From positions 1 through 35,779 of the forward strand of contig CAAGJM010000009.1 of the NCBI GenBank assembly GCA_900770185.1: a stretch of 35,779 bases of DNA, in the 5' to 3' direction. Below the pieces are notes generated by a model. It did not search any database. It saw only the letters and a program-made list of their open reading frames with translations, and had not been told where the DNA came from. Position numbers and translations under genes: made by a program. Each line of letters starts with the position of its first letter. The first letter of the stretch is position 1. This document shows, piece by piece, positions 8,013 through 16,713 of the stretch. The DNA is from Clostridia bacterium. GTDB lineage: Bacteria; Bacillota; Clostridia; Christensenellales; Borkfalkiaceae.

Positions 8013-9443
8013 TTAATACGCCCTTGCGAATAAAACGATATGTTTCGCTTTTTTGCCGCAAACGGCGCAAACTTCTCCGTCAACGGAATCTTCCGTCATA
8101 ACGCGGGCGGAAGCAAGGGTTTGTTCTTTAATTTTATCTTCGCATTCCCTGCAACCGCACCAGGGCGCTTTAACGAAGTTTTTGCCTTCGACCGCCGCCA
8201 GAATTTCATCGACCGATTTAGCGGTTTTAACCTTCGAGTCGCGAATTTTGCGGGACTTATTAAGCATATTCGCCTGAATATCGTCAAGAAGCGTTTCGAC
8301 CGCTTTTATATCCCCTAAATCGAGTACGCCTTTTTCGAGCGTATCGCGGCGCATGTAAGCCATTTTGCCGTTTTCGATATCGCGCGGACCTATCTCCAAA
8401 CGGACGGGAACGCCTTTCATTTCCCATTCGTTGAACTTCCAGCCGGGGCTTGCTTCCCTGTCGTCTACTTTAACGCGAACGCCCGCGCCTAAAAGCGCGG
8501 TTTCAATCTCTTTAACCTTTTCCATAACGCCGCCCTTGTGCGCCGCGATGGGAATGATAACCACTTCTATCGGGGCGACCTTCGGCGGAAGAACAAGTCC
8601 CCTTTCGTCGCCGTGCGCCATGATAATCGCGCCGATCATACGGGTGGACGTTCCCCACGAGGTAGTGTAGCCGTACTTTTGTGTGCCGTCTTTATCCAAA
8701 AACTTAATGTTGAAGGCTTTGGCAAAGTTTTGACCTAAGTAGTGGGAAGTGCCCGCCTGCAAACTTTTGCCGTCAAGCATCATCGCTTCCATGCCGAACG
8801 TTGCAACCGCGCCCGCAAACTTTTCCTTTTCCGTCTTTCTTCCGACGAAAACGGGAATAGCAAGCACGTTTTCGGCAAATTCACGGTAAACCTCTAACAT
8901 TCTGAGAGTTTCTTCCATCGCTTCTTCTTCCGTCGCGTGCACGGTGTGACCTTCCTGCCACAAAAACTCGCTCGTTCTTAAAAAGGGGCGGGTGGTCTTT
9001 TCCCAACGCATAACGTTGCACCACTGGTTCATTATAACGGGCAAATCTCTATACGACTGTATCCACTTAGAGTACATCGTGCCGATAATGGTTTCGCTTG
9101 TGGGGCGAATGGCAAGCGGCTCTTCGAGCTTCGCGCCGCCCGCGTGTGTGACGACGGCTATTTCGGGCGCAAAGCCTTCGACGTGCTCCGCTTCCTTCGT
9201 AAAAAAGCTCATGGGTATCAAAAGGGGGAAGTAAGCGTTTTGCGCCCCCGCTTTTTTAAACCTTGCGTCCATTTCTTTTTGTATGTTTTCCCATATAGCG
9301 TAACCGTACGGGCGAATGACCATGGTGCCCTTGACGGGACCATAGTCGACAAGTTCGGTTTTCAACACCACGTCCGTAAACCATTTGGGGAAGTCTTCGT
9401 TAATGTCGGCTATCGCAGACACGAATTGTTTTTCGTTTGCCAT
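8013..9443 (-). CDS. proS: Prolyl-tRNA synthetase, archaeal/eukaryotic type
   Basis: Charges tRNA-Pro with proline. This is the shorter form without the bacterial editing insertion: 476 aa, class II catalytic core with RPTSETIIGTMYSKWIQSY and LRTSEFLWQEGHTVHAT, an anticodon-binding domain (from about 290), and the C-terminal zinc-binding extension with CGCREC and CAVCGKK, ending in the characteristic Ala-Tyr carboxy terminus. The start follows AAAGGTGG. A defined promoter and short hairpin leader precede it. It heads a leftward run into the CPBP protease, membrane protein and mnmE genes. Confidence 0.96.
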   Translation of the reverse strand: MANEKQFVSAIADINEDFPKWFTDVVLKTELVDYGPVKGTMVIRPYGYAIWENIQKEMDARFKKAGAQNAYFPLLIPMSFFTKEAEHVEGFAPEIAVVTHAGGAKLEEPLAIRPTSETIIGTMYSKWIQSYRDLPVIMNQWCNVMRWEKTTRPFLRTSEFLWQEGHTVHATEEEAMEETLRMLEVYREFAENVLAIPVFVGRKTEKEKFAGAVATFGMEAMMLDGKSLQAGTSHYLGQNFAKAFNIKFLDKDGTQKYGYTTSWGTSTRMIGAIIMAHGDERGLVLPPKVAPIEVVIIPIAAHKGGVMEKVKEIETALLGAGVRVKVDDREASPGWKFNEWEMKGVPVRLEIGPRDIENGKMAYMRRDTLEKGVLDLGDIKAVETLLDDIQANMLNKSRKIRDSKVKTAKSVDEILAAVEGKNFVKAPWCGCRECEDKIKEQTLASARVMTEDSVDGEVCAVCGKKAKHIVLFARAY

Positions 9444-9469
9444 AAAAATATAACCACCTTTAAGCGCGG

Positions 9470-9504
9470 GTAAAATTATCTTTTTGTTTTGCGGATAATT
9501 TTAC
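9470..9504 (-). promoter_or_regulatory. Leader hairpin before proS
   Basis: GTAAAATTATC (9470-9480) and GATAATTTTAC (9494-9504) are perfect 11-bp inverted arms in the transcribed leader, about 27 bp upstream of the start codon. The leader is only about 85 nt, too short for a canonical T-box. Confidence 0.45.
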
Positions 9505-9533
9505 GCACACTGCGCCATATTACTTTGTCTACC

Positions 9534-9562
9534 ATTATACTTATATATCGTTAAATTGTAAA
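9534..9562 (-). promoter_or_regulatory. Promoter of proS
   Basis: Leftward TTTACA (9557-9562), 17-bp spacer, TATAAT (9534-9539). Confidence 0.8.
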
Positions 9563-9669
9563 GCGTTTTAAATTTCAGTTAAGCGGGTTTTATTACAATT
9601 TCACCCCTCGTTTTTCATTTTTTAACCCTTTTCATTTTGGGTGATTTTCGGTTTATGGGGTAAATTCGC

Positions 9670-9698
9670 TTTATTTTAGCGAAAAAATATTGTATACT
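9670..9698 (+). promoter_or_regulatory. Probable promoter of tkt
   Basis: TATACT (9693-9698) with a weak -35 (TTTATT, 9670-9675) at 17 bp. The weak -35 and overlapping inverted repeat suggest regulation. Confidence 0.5.
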
Positions 9699-9760
9699 CT
9701 TTGTACCGATATGTTAGCTCGAAGCGCGCTTTACGCGCTGCGGGTTTATAAGGAGATAAT

Positions 9761-11749
9761 ATGGATCAATCCGCTCTTACCGTAAACACTATGCGTATGC
9801 TTTCGGTCGACGCTATCGAAAAGGCGAATTCCGGTCACCCCGGTATTACGCTCGGCGCGGCTCCCATGGCTTACGCTCTTTGGCAGTATCATTTAAAATT
9901 CAACCCGAAGGACGCCGCGTTTTTCGACCGCGACAGGTTTATTTTATCCGCAGGTCACGGCTCCATGCTCAACTACGCGCTTTTGCACCTTTACGGGTTC
10001 GACCTCGATATCGAAGATATTAAAAACTTCCGCCAGTTCGGTTCAAAAACTCCGGGGCACCCCGAACGCGGAGTTACCGAGGGCGTTGAAATTTCGACGG
10101 GCCCCTTAGGTCAGGGCATCGCAAACGCCGTCGGCATGGCTATAGCGGAAGCGCACCTTTCCGCTAAGTTCAATAAAGACGGCTATAAAATCGTCGACCA
10201 CTACACCTACGCCATTTGCGGCGACGGGTGCATGATGGAAGGTATCGAAGCGGAAGCCGCGTCGCTTGCGGGCACGCTTAAACTCAACAAACTCATCGTT
10301 TTATACGACGACAACAATATAACGATAGAAGGCAGCACTTCTCTTGCTTTTTCGGAAGACGTTAAAAAACGCCACGAAGCGCAAGGCTGGTTCGTCATCG
10401 ACGTGAAAGACGGGCTTGACCCCGAAGCCGTTCGCAAAGCGATTAAAAAAGCGAAAGCGCAGACGGAAAAGCCGTCGCTTATCGTATGCCATACCGTTAT
10501 CGGTTACGGCTCGCCCGCACAAGGCACCGCCGCCGTTCACGGCGCGCCCTTAGGGGAAGCGAACGTAGCCGCTTTACGCAAAGCGCTTAACTACGAATAC
10601 GCGCCGTTTGAAGTGGATAAATCGGTTTACTCGCACTGCAAGCGCGCCGCAACCCGCGGCAAAAACGCCGAGCGCGAATGGAAAAAACTTTTCCGCGAAT
10701 ACAGCGAAAAATATCCCGAACTCGCTAAAGAGTTTTTGACCGAAACGAGCGGCAAACTCAAAGACCTTAAAGGTTATAAAGAATTATACGAATTCGAAAA
10801 GGACGACGCGACCCGCGGCGCGGGCGGCGTAGTCCTGAACAAAATCGCTAAAATACTCCCGGAAGTTATGGGCGGTTCCGCAGACCTCGGTCCGTCGAAC
10901 AAAACAACGCTGAAAGGCGAAAGCGATTTTAGCGCCGAAAACTACGCGGGGCGCAATATGCACTTCGGTATACGCGAGCACGCAATGAGCGCGATTTGTA
11001 ACGGTATGGCGGCGCACGGCGGAATTTTACCCTACTGCTCTACCTTCTTCGTGTTCAGCGACTATATGAAGAACGGCATGCGTATGTCGGCGATAATGAA
11101 TCTTAACGTAACCTATATTTTAACGCACGACAGTATAGGCGTCGGCGAAGACGGATGCACCCACCAGCCCGTCGAACAACTTGCGGCGCTTCGCGCAATG
11201 CCGAACATGACGGTCTTCCGCCCCTGCGACGGAAGAGAAACCGCCGCCGCGTATATAACCGCTTTCTCGACCCCGGGCGCAAATAGTATTATTCTGACCC
11301 GCCAGAAACTCCCCTCCTTCGTGGGCACGGGCGAAGCCGCTTTAAAGGGCGGATATATCCTTAAAGACAGCGTTAAAAAAACGCCCGACGTTATCTTAAT
11401 CGCTTCGGGAAGCGAAGTTCAGTACTGCATGGAAGCGCAGAAGCTGCTCTTTGCCAAAGGGGTTGACGCGCGCGTCGTTTCTATGCCGTGCCAGGAAATT
11501 TTCGATAAACAAACTTCTAAATACCGCGAAAGCGTGTTGCCGAAATCCATCCGCGCAAGGGTTTGCGTGGAAGCGGGTTCTACCATAAGTTGGTATAAGT
11601 ACGCGGGGCTTGACGGCAAAGTTATCGGAATAGACGAGTTCGGTCGTTCCGCCCCCGCCGCCGAGCTTTTCGAGTTCTACGGCTTCACCGCCGCAAACGT
11701 TGCGGAAGCCGCGCTCGACGTAATCGACGAGCTTGCGCTTAAAAACTAA
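9761..11749 (+). CDS. tkt: Transketolase
   Basis: Thiamine-diphosphate enzyme that moves two-carbon ketol units between sugar phosphates in the non-oxidative pentose phosphate pathway. Full length (662 aa) and a single polypeptide. Visible signatures: NSGHPGITLGAAPMA (23-37), AGHGSM (64-69), the TPP/Mg motif GDGCMMEGIEAEA then NNITIEG (154-191), and the pyrimidine-domain stretch GIREHAMSAICNGMA. The start has AAGGAG seven bases upstream. It is monocistronic, with divergent proS on the left and a shared two-way terminator before nagA on the right. Confidence 0.97.
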   Translation: MDQSALTVNTMRMLSVDAIEKANSGHPGITLGAAPMAYALWQYHLKFNPKDAAFFDRDRFILSAGHGSMLNYALLHLYGFDLDIEDIKNFRQFGSKTPGHPERGVTEGVEISTGPLGQGIANAVGMAIAEAHLSAKFNKDGYKIVDHYTYAICGDGCMMEGIEAEAASLAGTLKLNKLIVLYDDNNITIEGSTSLAFSEDVKKRHEAQGWFVIDVKDGLDPEAVRKAIKKAKAQTEKPSLIVCHTVIGYGSPAQGTAAVHGAPLGEANVAALRKALNYEYAPFEVDKSVYSHCKRAATRGKNAEREWKKLFREYSEKYPELAKEFLTETSGKLKDLKGYKELYEFEKDDATRGAGGVVLNKIAKILPEVMGGSADLGPSNKTTLKGESDFSAENYAGRNMHFGIREHAMSAICNGMAAHGGILPYCSTFFVFSDYMKNGMRMSAIMNLNVTYILTHDSIGVGEDGCTHQPVEQLAALRAMPNMTVFRPCDGRETAAAYITAFSTPGANSIILTRQKLPSFVGTGEAALKGGYILKDSVKKTPDVILIASGSEVQYCMEAQKLLFAKGVDARVVSMPCQEIFDKQTSKYRESVLPKSIRARVCVEAGSTISWYKYAGLDGKVIGIDEFGRSAPAAELFEFYGFTAANVAEAALDVIDELALKN

Positions 11750-11759
11750 TAACCAAACT

Positions 11760-11834
11760 CCCGCGCTTCGGCTGTCCTTAGCGCGGGTATAACGTAAAAA
11801 CGCGTTCCGAAAGTTAGTTTTCGGAACGCGTTTT
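11760..11834. terminator. Bidirectional terminator between tkt and nagA
   Basis: Two hairpins: CCCGCGCT/AGCGCGGG (11760-11767, 11780-11787) and a 16-bp stem with A4 and T4 flanks (11797-11812, 11819-11834). The second has U-runs when read either way, serving both convergent genes. Confidence 0.85.
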
Positions 11835-11844
11835 AAGTTTTAAT

Positions 11845-12990
11845 TTATTCCGCCTTTTTGCCCATAATAAAGACGTCGCTCACGTTTATATCGTCGTCGA
11901 ACGCAATCACGTCTGCGTCAAACCCAGCGCGCAACTCGCCTTTGTTAAGACCCGCTATTTTTGCGGGAACGGCGGTCATCATATAAACCGCTTCGGGGAT
12001 AGAATAGCCGCAATCGTTCACCATAACGCGGATAAGCCCGTTTGCGGTGGCAACGCTGCCCGCAAAAGCCGAACGGTCTTTTAGTTTGCAAACCCCGTCC
12101 TCTACGATAAACGGGGTGCCGCTCATAACGCCCTCTTTTATATCGGTGCCCGCAATTTCCAGACTGTCGGTTATGAGCGCGACTTTATCAATCCCTTTAA
12201 TTTTAACAATCATTTTAATAAGGTCGGGCGGGAGGTGTTTGCCGTCGGCTATAATTTCAACGAACAACTCGTCGCGCAAGAACGCAGTTTCTATAACGCC
12301 TAAATTCCTAAACCCGTGGTCGCGCGTGACGGTCGAGGTACAAGAATACAGGTGTGTTATAAGGTTGCAACCGTTGTTTATCGCGACTTTCATATCTTCG
12401 TACGTCGCGTCGGTATGCCCTGCGGAAGCGATTATTCCGTGCTTTACGAGAAATGCGCAAAATTCGCCGTTTAAGTCGTTTTCGGGCGCGTAAGTCCACC
12501 GCGCGACGTCTTTTCCGAAACGTTCGATAAGCGGCTCGTAATCTTCTTTTTTCGGCGGCGTTATAAATATCGGGCATTGTGCGCCGCAACTCTTTGCGGA
12601 TAAATAAGGCCCTTCGAGATGCGCGCCGATTATATTGCTTTTTGCGTCAGCCGAACGTTTTGCCGCGCTTATATTTTCAACCGCCTTAGCCATGGTATTA
12701 AACTTGCCTGCGGAGACGGTGGGCATAATCGACGTGGTGCCGTTTAAAAGGTGAAAATTAGCGCCCTTTATAACGTCGTCTACCGTTCCGTTTATGAACG
12801 GATGCCCCGCCCCGCCGTGGACGTGCATATCTATAAACCCCGCCGAAACGTATTTACCGCTTAAATCATAGCGTTTATCCGCGGGTTTTTGCTCGTCGAA
12901 AACCCCGACTATAGTTTGATTATCAAAATATAAGTAACCTTTTTTCACGCCGCTTGGCGTGATGATTTTATCGCTTTTTATTTCTATCAT
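11845..12990 (-). CDS. nagA: N-acetylglucosamine-6-phosphate deacetylase
   Basis: Removes acetate from N-acetylglucosamine 6-phosphate to give glucosamine 6-phosphate, the substrate of NagB encoded just upstream. Amidohydrolase fold; metal and catalytic residues are visible: DMHVHGGAG (His56, His58), HLEGPYLS (Glu126), SAGHTDA (His192), ITHLYS (His213), DGKHL (His252) and the catalytic Asp275 in ITDSLEIAG. Length 381 aa is typical. It is the last gene of a five-gene leftward operon and starts 3 bp after the nagB stop. Confidence 0.95.
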   Translation of the reverse strand: MIEIKSDKIITPSGVKKGYLYFDNQTIVGVFDEQKPADKRYDLSGKYVSAGFIDMHVHGGAGHPFINGTVDDVIKGANFHLLNGTTSIMPTVSAGKFNTMAKAVENISAAKRSADAKSNIIGAHLEGPYLSAKSCGAQCPIFITPPKKEDYEPLIERFGKDVARWTYAPENDLNGEFCAFLVKHGIIASAGHTDATYEDMKVAINNGCNLITHLYSCTSTVTRDHGFRNLGVIETAFLRDELFVEIIADGKHLPPDLIKMIVKIKGIDKVALITDSLEIAGTDIKEGVMSGTPFIVEDGVCKLKDRSAFAGSVATANGLIRVMVNDCGYSIPEAVYMMTAVPAKIAGLNKGELRAGFDADVIAFDDDINVSDVFIMGKKAE

Positions 12991-12993
12991 GTT

Positions 12994-13758
12994 TTAAAAA
13001 TCAAGCAGTGCGGAACTATTTTCGTCCAGGTATAAAATCGCGTTTTTACGCGTCCTTAAAATCGACGCGGGGCAACGCTCGCAAATTTCGCCGTTAATCG
13101 TTTCGCACACCGCTTTTGCCTTAGTTGCGGCGGGGACGATGCAAAAAAGCCACGGCGCTTTTACAAGGGTCGGCACAGTCAAAGTCATTGCGTGCGTAGG
13201 GACGCAATCAATCGACTTAAAGCACCCGTCGTTTACTTGTTGCCGACGGCAAATATCGTCAAGTTTTACGGGTTTGACGACTTTTTTATCGTTAAAATCG
13301 GCAACGCCGGGGTCGTTGAAGGCGATATGTCCGTTTTCGCCTATACCCATAATCACGATATCGGCGGGGTTTTCGACTAAAAGTTTGCCGTAGCGTTCGG
13401 CTTCTTTTTCGGGGTCTTTTGCCGTTATATCTATATAATGCACGCTTTTAAACGGCACAAGCCCTAAAATATGCGCCTTTAAAAAATTGCCGAAGCCTTG
13501 CGGCGCGTCTTTATCAAGCCCGATATACTCGTCCATGTGGTAGGCGTTTATCCTGTTCCATTCGACGTCTTTGTCTTCGACAAGCGCTTTTAAAACGTCG
13601 TTCTGGCTGGGCGCGGCGGCAAATATCATGTTTATTTCCGCTTTTTTTAAAAGCAATTCTTTAATTTTGTTTTTTATATCCTTGGCGGCGGCTTCGCCCA
13701 TCAACGTCCTCGTTTCATACACGTTTACGGTTAATTCGTCTTTCTTAAAAGTTTTCAT
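12994..13758 (-). CDS. nagB: Glucosamine-6-phosphate deaminase
   Basis: Converts glucosamine 6-phosphate to fructose 6-phosphate and ammonia, feeding glycolysis. Family motifs: NAYHMDEYIGL with the catalytic Asp/Glu pair (76-77) and MGIGENGHIAFNDPG with the base His144. At 254 aa it is slightly shorter than E. coli NagB (266 aa), consistent with the shorter Bacillota forms that lack the allosteric C-terminus. The ATG overlaps the upstream stop codon by 4 bp (ATGA), implying coupled translation. Confidence 0.94.
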   Translation of the reverse strand: MKTFKKDELTVNVYETRTLMGEAAAKDIKNKIKELLLKKAEINMIFAAAPSQNDVLKALVEDKDVEWNRINAYHMDEYIGLDKDAPQGFGNFLKAHILGLVPFKSVHYIDITAKDPEKEAERYGKLLVENPADIVIMGIGENGHIAFNDPGVADFNDKKVVKPVKLDDICRRQQVNDGCFKSIDCVPTHAMTLTVPTLVKAPWLFCIVPAATKAKAVCETINGEICERCPASILRTRKNAILYLDENSSALLDF

Positions 13759-14603
13759 ATTCTACCTAAAATTTTCAATAATTTATCGTTTGCGTCTTCA
13801 AAAGCCGCTTCCTGCGTGTCGTACTTATAAGGGTTGTCGAACGACTTGCCTACAAGCGCGTTTAACCCGCCGAAGGTCTGAAGATGCGGCTCTAAAGTTA
13901 TAAACGCGTCCTTTTTGCCGTTTTGTTTATAATCGCTAAGTATCTTTTCAATCTCGGCCTCGCCCTTCCCCGGGGGAACGACCGCGCCCGCGCTTAAACT
14001 ATCTTTTATGTGAAAATATTCAATATGCGGGAAGAGTTTTTTGTACGCGTCAAACGCGTTGAAGCCGTCTAAAACGAAGTTCCCCATATCGAAAACGCAT
14101 TTGATTTTGCCCTTAAATGTTTCCATAATTTCAAGGCAGTTTAAAACGCTTTCGCCGTAAATAGCGGCTTCGTTTTCGTGACATAACGTAACGCCGTAGG
14201 GCTTAGCAAGCTCTGCAAGTTTATTTAAGTTATCGTAAACTTCGCTCTTGGCGTCTTTCGGGGTTACCCCGTCGGGCATATAAAAACTGAATATGCGCAC
14301 GTACTTCGCGCCCGTTTCCGCCGCCGTTTCAAAAACCCTTTCAGACAAACTAAGATGTGCCGCCAAGTCCCCGTTCAGTTTGATTTTCCCGATAGGCGAG
14401 CCTATCGACGACGCTTTTACGCCGTAGTCGTTCAACTTGCTTTTAACGGTTTTAACGTCGCTAAGAGTTAGTTCGGAAACGTTTTTGCCGTCAACGTTTC
14501 TTAATTCTATATAGCCGATATTAAGTTTATTCAACTCTTTAAGTTGTTCGATAAAATCGGAACTATATTCGTCCGCAAACGCAGACCGCACTAAGTTTAT
14601 CAT
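13755..14603 (-). CDS. Sugar phosphate isomerase/epimerase, TIM barrel
   Basis: AP-endonuclease-2-type TIM barrel, a family of metal-dependent keto-sugar isomerases, epimerases and lyases. Probable divalent-metal ligands appear at the expected strand ends: Glu143 (CHENEA), Asp172 (FDMGN), His198 (FHIKD) and Glu238 (TLEPH). Length 282 aa is normal. It overlaps the genes on both sides by 4 bp, so it is tightly tied to the Gfo/Idh/MocA and nagB steps. Its substrate is unknown; in this context it may act on an oxidised or isomerised amino sugar before NagA/NagB. Confidence 0.85.
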   Translation of the reverse strand: MINLVRSAFADEYSSDFIEQLKELNKLNIGYIELRNVDGKNVSELTLSDVKTVKSKLNDYGVKASSIGSPIGKIKLNGDLAAHLSLSERVFETAAETGAKYVRIFSFYMPDGVTPKDAKSEVYDNLNKLAELAKPYGVTLCHENEAAIYGESVLNCLEIMETFKGKIKCVFDMGNFVLDGFNAFDAYKKLFPHIEYFHIKDSLSAGAVVPPGKGEAEIEKILSDYKQNGKKDAFITLEPHLQTFGGLNALVGKSFDNPYKYDTQEAAFEDANDKLLKILGRI

Positions 14604-15475
14604 AATTCGAATTTGTTAACCTTTTCTTCTTTTCCGCTGTCAAGCGAACGTTTTATAGCGTTCATAACGAATACCGGCGCAATAAAATCTTCATAAGATT
14701 TCGACTGTTTTGCACCGTTTAACAATTCGTAAAATTCGTTGAATTCGGTCTTAAAGCAGGGACTGTTCGACTCTATCGGGAAAGTTTCGCCTTTAACGCC
14801 GTCAGCCGACGAACGCATTGCGTAATAGATATAGTTCCCGTCAACGAACATACCGGTTACGTCGTAATCTTTGTATCTGAAAACAACCGTAACGTTGCCT
14901 TCGTTTTTATACGTCGCAACGCTTTCGGGATAAAATCCGAAAATCGTGGAAACGATGCCGATTAAGTGCTCGCAGTAAAAATAAAAATCACCGTAAGCGT
15001 TTTTAAGCGAAACGGGGCATCTTACGTAACCGCCGATGGTTTTGCCGCCAACGTCGGCTTCGCGGTCACGCTTCAATTGTTGAACCCAATCGACGTGTAC
15101 GCACGACGAACCGCCCGTCATTTTAACGCCGTGTTTCTTGAATTCTTTTACCATTTCAATCGCTTCGCTTTCTTCGTAAGTAATCGGCTTATCTATAAAT
15201 ACGGGAACGCCGCTTGCTATATACGGCTTAACGAACCTATAATGGTCTTTGCCGCGGCGTGCGGTTACGATAACCCCGTCGACTTTGCCGACCCCTTCGT
15301 CAAAACTTTTAAGCGCGGGTACGCCGAATTTATCCTGCAACTTTTTAACGGGTTCCGCTTCGTCGCTATATACGCCCGAAACTTCGACGTCGTTATATTT
15401 TTCATCTTCTTTTATAAACTTTAAAAAAGTATCGGCGTGAGAGTTTTCACATCCTAAAATAACTATTTTTTTCAT
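14600..15475 (-). CDS. Gfo/Idh/MocA-family oxidoreductase, short form
   Basis: NAD(P)-dependent sugar dehydrogenase-like protein. The N-terminal Rossmann fold (KKIVILGCENSHADTF) and the family DKP motif (95-97, FIDKPITYEE) are clear; the second domain follows. At 291 aa it is shorter than typical members (330-380 aa). The opening CENSHADTF departs from the usual G-x-G-x-x-G, so cofactor use may differ. It sits between a longer paralogue and the TIM-barrel gene in the operon. Confidence 0.82.
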   Translation of the reverse strand: MKKIVILGCENSHADTFLKFIKEDEKYNDVEVSGVYSDEAEPVKKLQDKFGVPALKSFDEGVGKVDGVIVTARRGKDHYRFVKPYIASGVPVFIDKPITYEESEAIEMVKEFKKHGVKMTGGSSCVHVDWVQQLKRDREADVGGKTIGGYVRCPVSLKNAYGDFYFYCEHLIGIVSTIFGFYPESVATYKNEGNVTVVFRYKDYDVTGMFVDGNYIYYAMRSSADGVKGETFPIESNSPCFKTEFNEFYELLNGAKQSKSYEDFIAPVFVMNAIKRSLDSGKEEKVNKFEL

Positions 15476-15484
15476 ATTATCACC

Positions 15485-16555
15485 TTAAAATTTAACTTCC
15501 ATAGGGTTATGCGCGTGCGCTTCTTCGATGACCGATATAACGGCTTTTGCCATTTCGGGCGTTACGTACATGGGCTTGTTTTCGGTTATATAGTAATATA
15601 AATCTTTATACAAAAGCGCGGTGCCTACGCCGAATGCGTCGCCGTTAAAGTCGCCCGAAGTTTCGTGAGTTTTAAGCGTTTCATTACAGTAAACGGGTTC
15701 GTAATTTTCACCGTGAATAAACTTATCGCTAACCGTTTTAATATCGTTTTCGCCGTCAGCGATATACTTCATTTCGTATTTTTTCGGCGTGCATTTAAAA
15801 GTACCTTTCGTCCCCTGAATTTTAACGTTAAAGGGACTGAACGCGTCGGTGTTGTTAATTTCCACGTCCAAAACCGGCTTTTCGGGCGCGTCTAAAATAA
15901 TTTTGCAGTAAGCGTCGGCGTCGCCCGCAAAAAGGTCCGCGCCGCTCATCTTCGAGTATGCGACTTTTGCGTTTTTATCGAAGTCCATAAACCCGAGTGC
16001 CATTCCTATCGGGTGCGGACCCGTGTTGTAGGCGTTGCCGCCCATTCTCTTCTGCAAGGTTTGCCAGTCCCAGCGACGGGCAAAAATGTTGTAGAAAACG
16101 GATATTTGCTTTACTTCGCCTAAAATTCCCTCTTTAATAATCTTTTTAGCGTACCGATAAAAAGGTGCGTAAAAGGTTTGCTGAAAGACGGCAAGTTTAA
16201 CGCCGTTATCTTTTGCGGTTTTAATTAAATCGTCGCACTCGTAAGCGTTTCGGGCGAAAGGTTTTTCGGTTAAAACGTTAAAGCCGTGGTTTAACAAATC
16301 TTTGCAGACGGCGTAGTGTTCGTCAGAGTACGTGGCGTTTACCACAACGTCTACGTTTTTATCGAAAAGCTCCGTATAGTTTGATAAAACGGTTGCGCCG
16401 TCGTATAAATTTTTAACGAGTTCACGCCTGTTTACGTCTTCGTCAACGACGTATTTAACGTTAAAAAACTCGTTATCTTTGCTTAAATAGTATGCGCCGT
16501 GAATGTCTTTGCCGCTTCTTCCTTGCCCGATAACGGCTAAATCTAACCTCTTCAT
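15485..16555 (-). CDS. Gfo/Idh/MocA-family oxidoreductase
   Basis: NAD(P)-dependent dehydrogenase acting on a sugar or sugar derivative. Rossmann motif AVIGQGRSGKDIHGAY (7-22), EKPFA (97-101) and an active-site NTGPHPIG with candidate catalytic His181. Length 356 aa is standard. It is the first gene of the amino-sugar operon, has AAGGAG before its ATG, and faces the divergent AraC gene. It probably starts the pathway by oxidising or epimerising an amino-sugar-containing substrate. The specific reaction is not readable from the sequence. Confidence 0.87.
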   Translation of the reverse strand: MKRLDLAVIGQGRSGKDIHGAYYLSKDNEFFNVKYVVDEDVNRRELVKNLYDGATVLSNYTELFDKNVDVVVNATYSDEHYAVCKDLLNHGFNVLTEKPFARNAYECDDLIKTAKDNGVKLAVFQQTFYAPFYRYAKKIIKEGILGEVKQISVFYNIFARRWDWQTLQKRMGGNAYNTGPHPIGMALGFMDFDKNAKVAYSKMSGADLFAGDADAYCKIILDAPEKPVLDVEINNTDAFSPFNVKIQGTKGTFKCTPKKYEMKYIADGENDIKTVSDKFIHGENYEPVYCNETLKTHETSGDFNGDAFGVGTALLYKDLYYYITENKPMYVTPEMAKAVISVIEEAHAHNPMEVKF

Positions 16556-16627
16556 AATTACTCCTTGCTTTGGCGTTTTACACCGTCTTGACGGCGGCTG
16601 TTTTTGCCAAACCTTAATTACAAGTCT

Positions 16628-16656
16628 ATTTTATCATATATTTTTTATAATATAAA
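16628..16656 (-). promoter_or_regulatory. Probable promoter of the amino-sugar operon
   Basis: Leftward TAAAAT (16628-16633) with a poor -35 (TTTATA, 16651-16656) at 17 bp. A weak -35 next to a divergent AraC-family gene fits activator-dependent expression. Confidence 0.4.
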
Positions 16657-16678
16657 TAGATAAAACTACATAATTACA

Positions 16679-16707
16679 TTGCAAAAACTAAACTGATTTA
16701 GTATACT
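16679..16707 (+). promoter_or_regulatory. Promoter of the AraC regulator, probably leaderless
   Basis: TTGCAA (16679-16684), 17 bp, TATACT (16702-16707). The expected start lies at the A of the ATG at 16714, and there is no Shine-Dalgarno sequence. Confidence 0.65.
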
Positions 16708-16713
16708 TTAATT

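Larger units (their letters stand above)
9444..9760. other. Divergent proS/tkt intergenic region
   Basis: Contains the proS leader and promoter on the left and the tkt promoter area on the right. A TTCGCT/AGCGAA inverted repeat (9665-9670 and 9678-9683) overlaps the tkt -35 region and could be an operator; AGCGCG/CGCGCT (9723-9728 and 9734-9739) forms a hairpin in the tkt leader. I see nothing coding. Confidence 0.55.

Noticed and set aside
9444..9562. T-box leader for proS
   Set aside because: The leader is only about 85 nt with one simple hairpin and no specifier or T-box motif that I can find.
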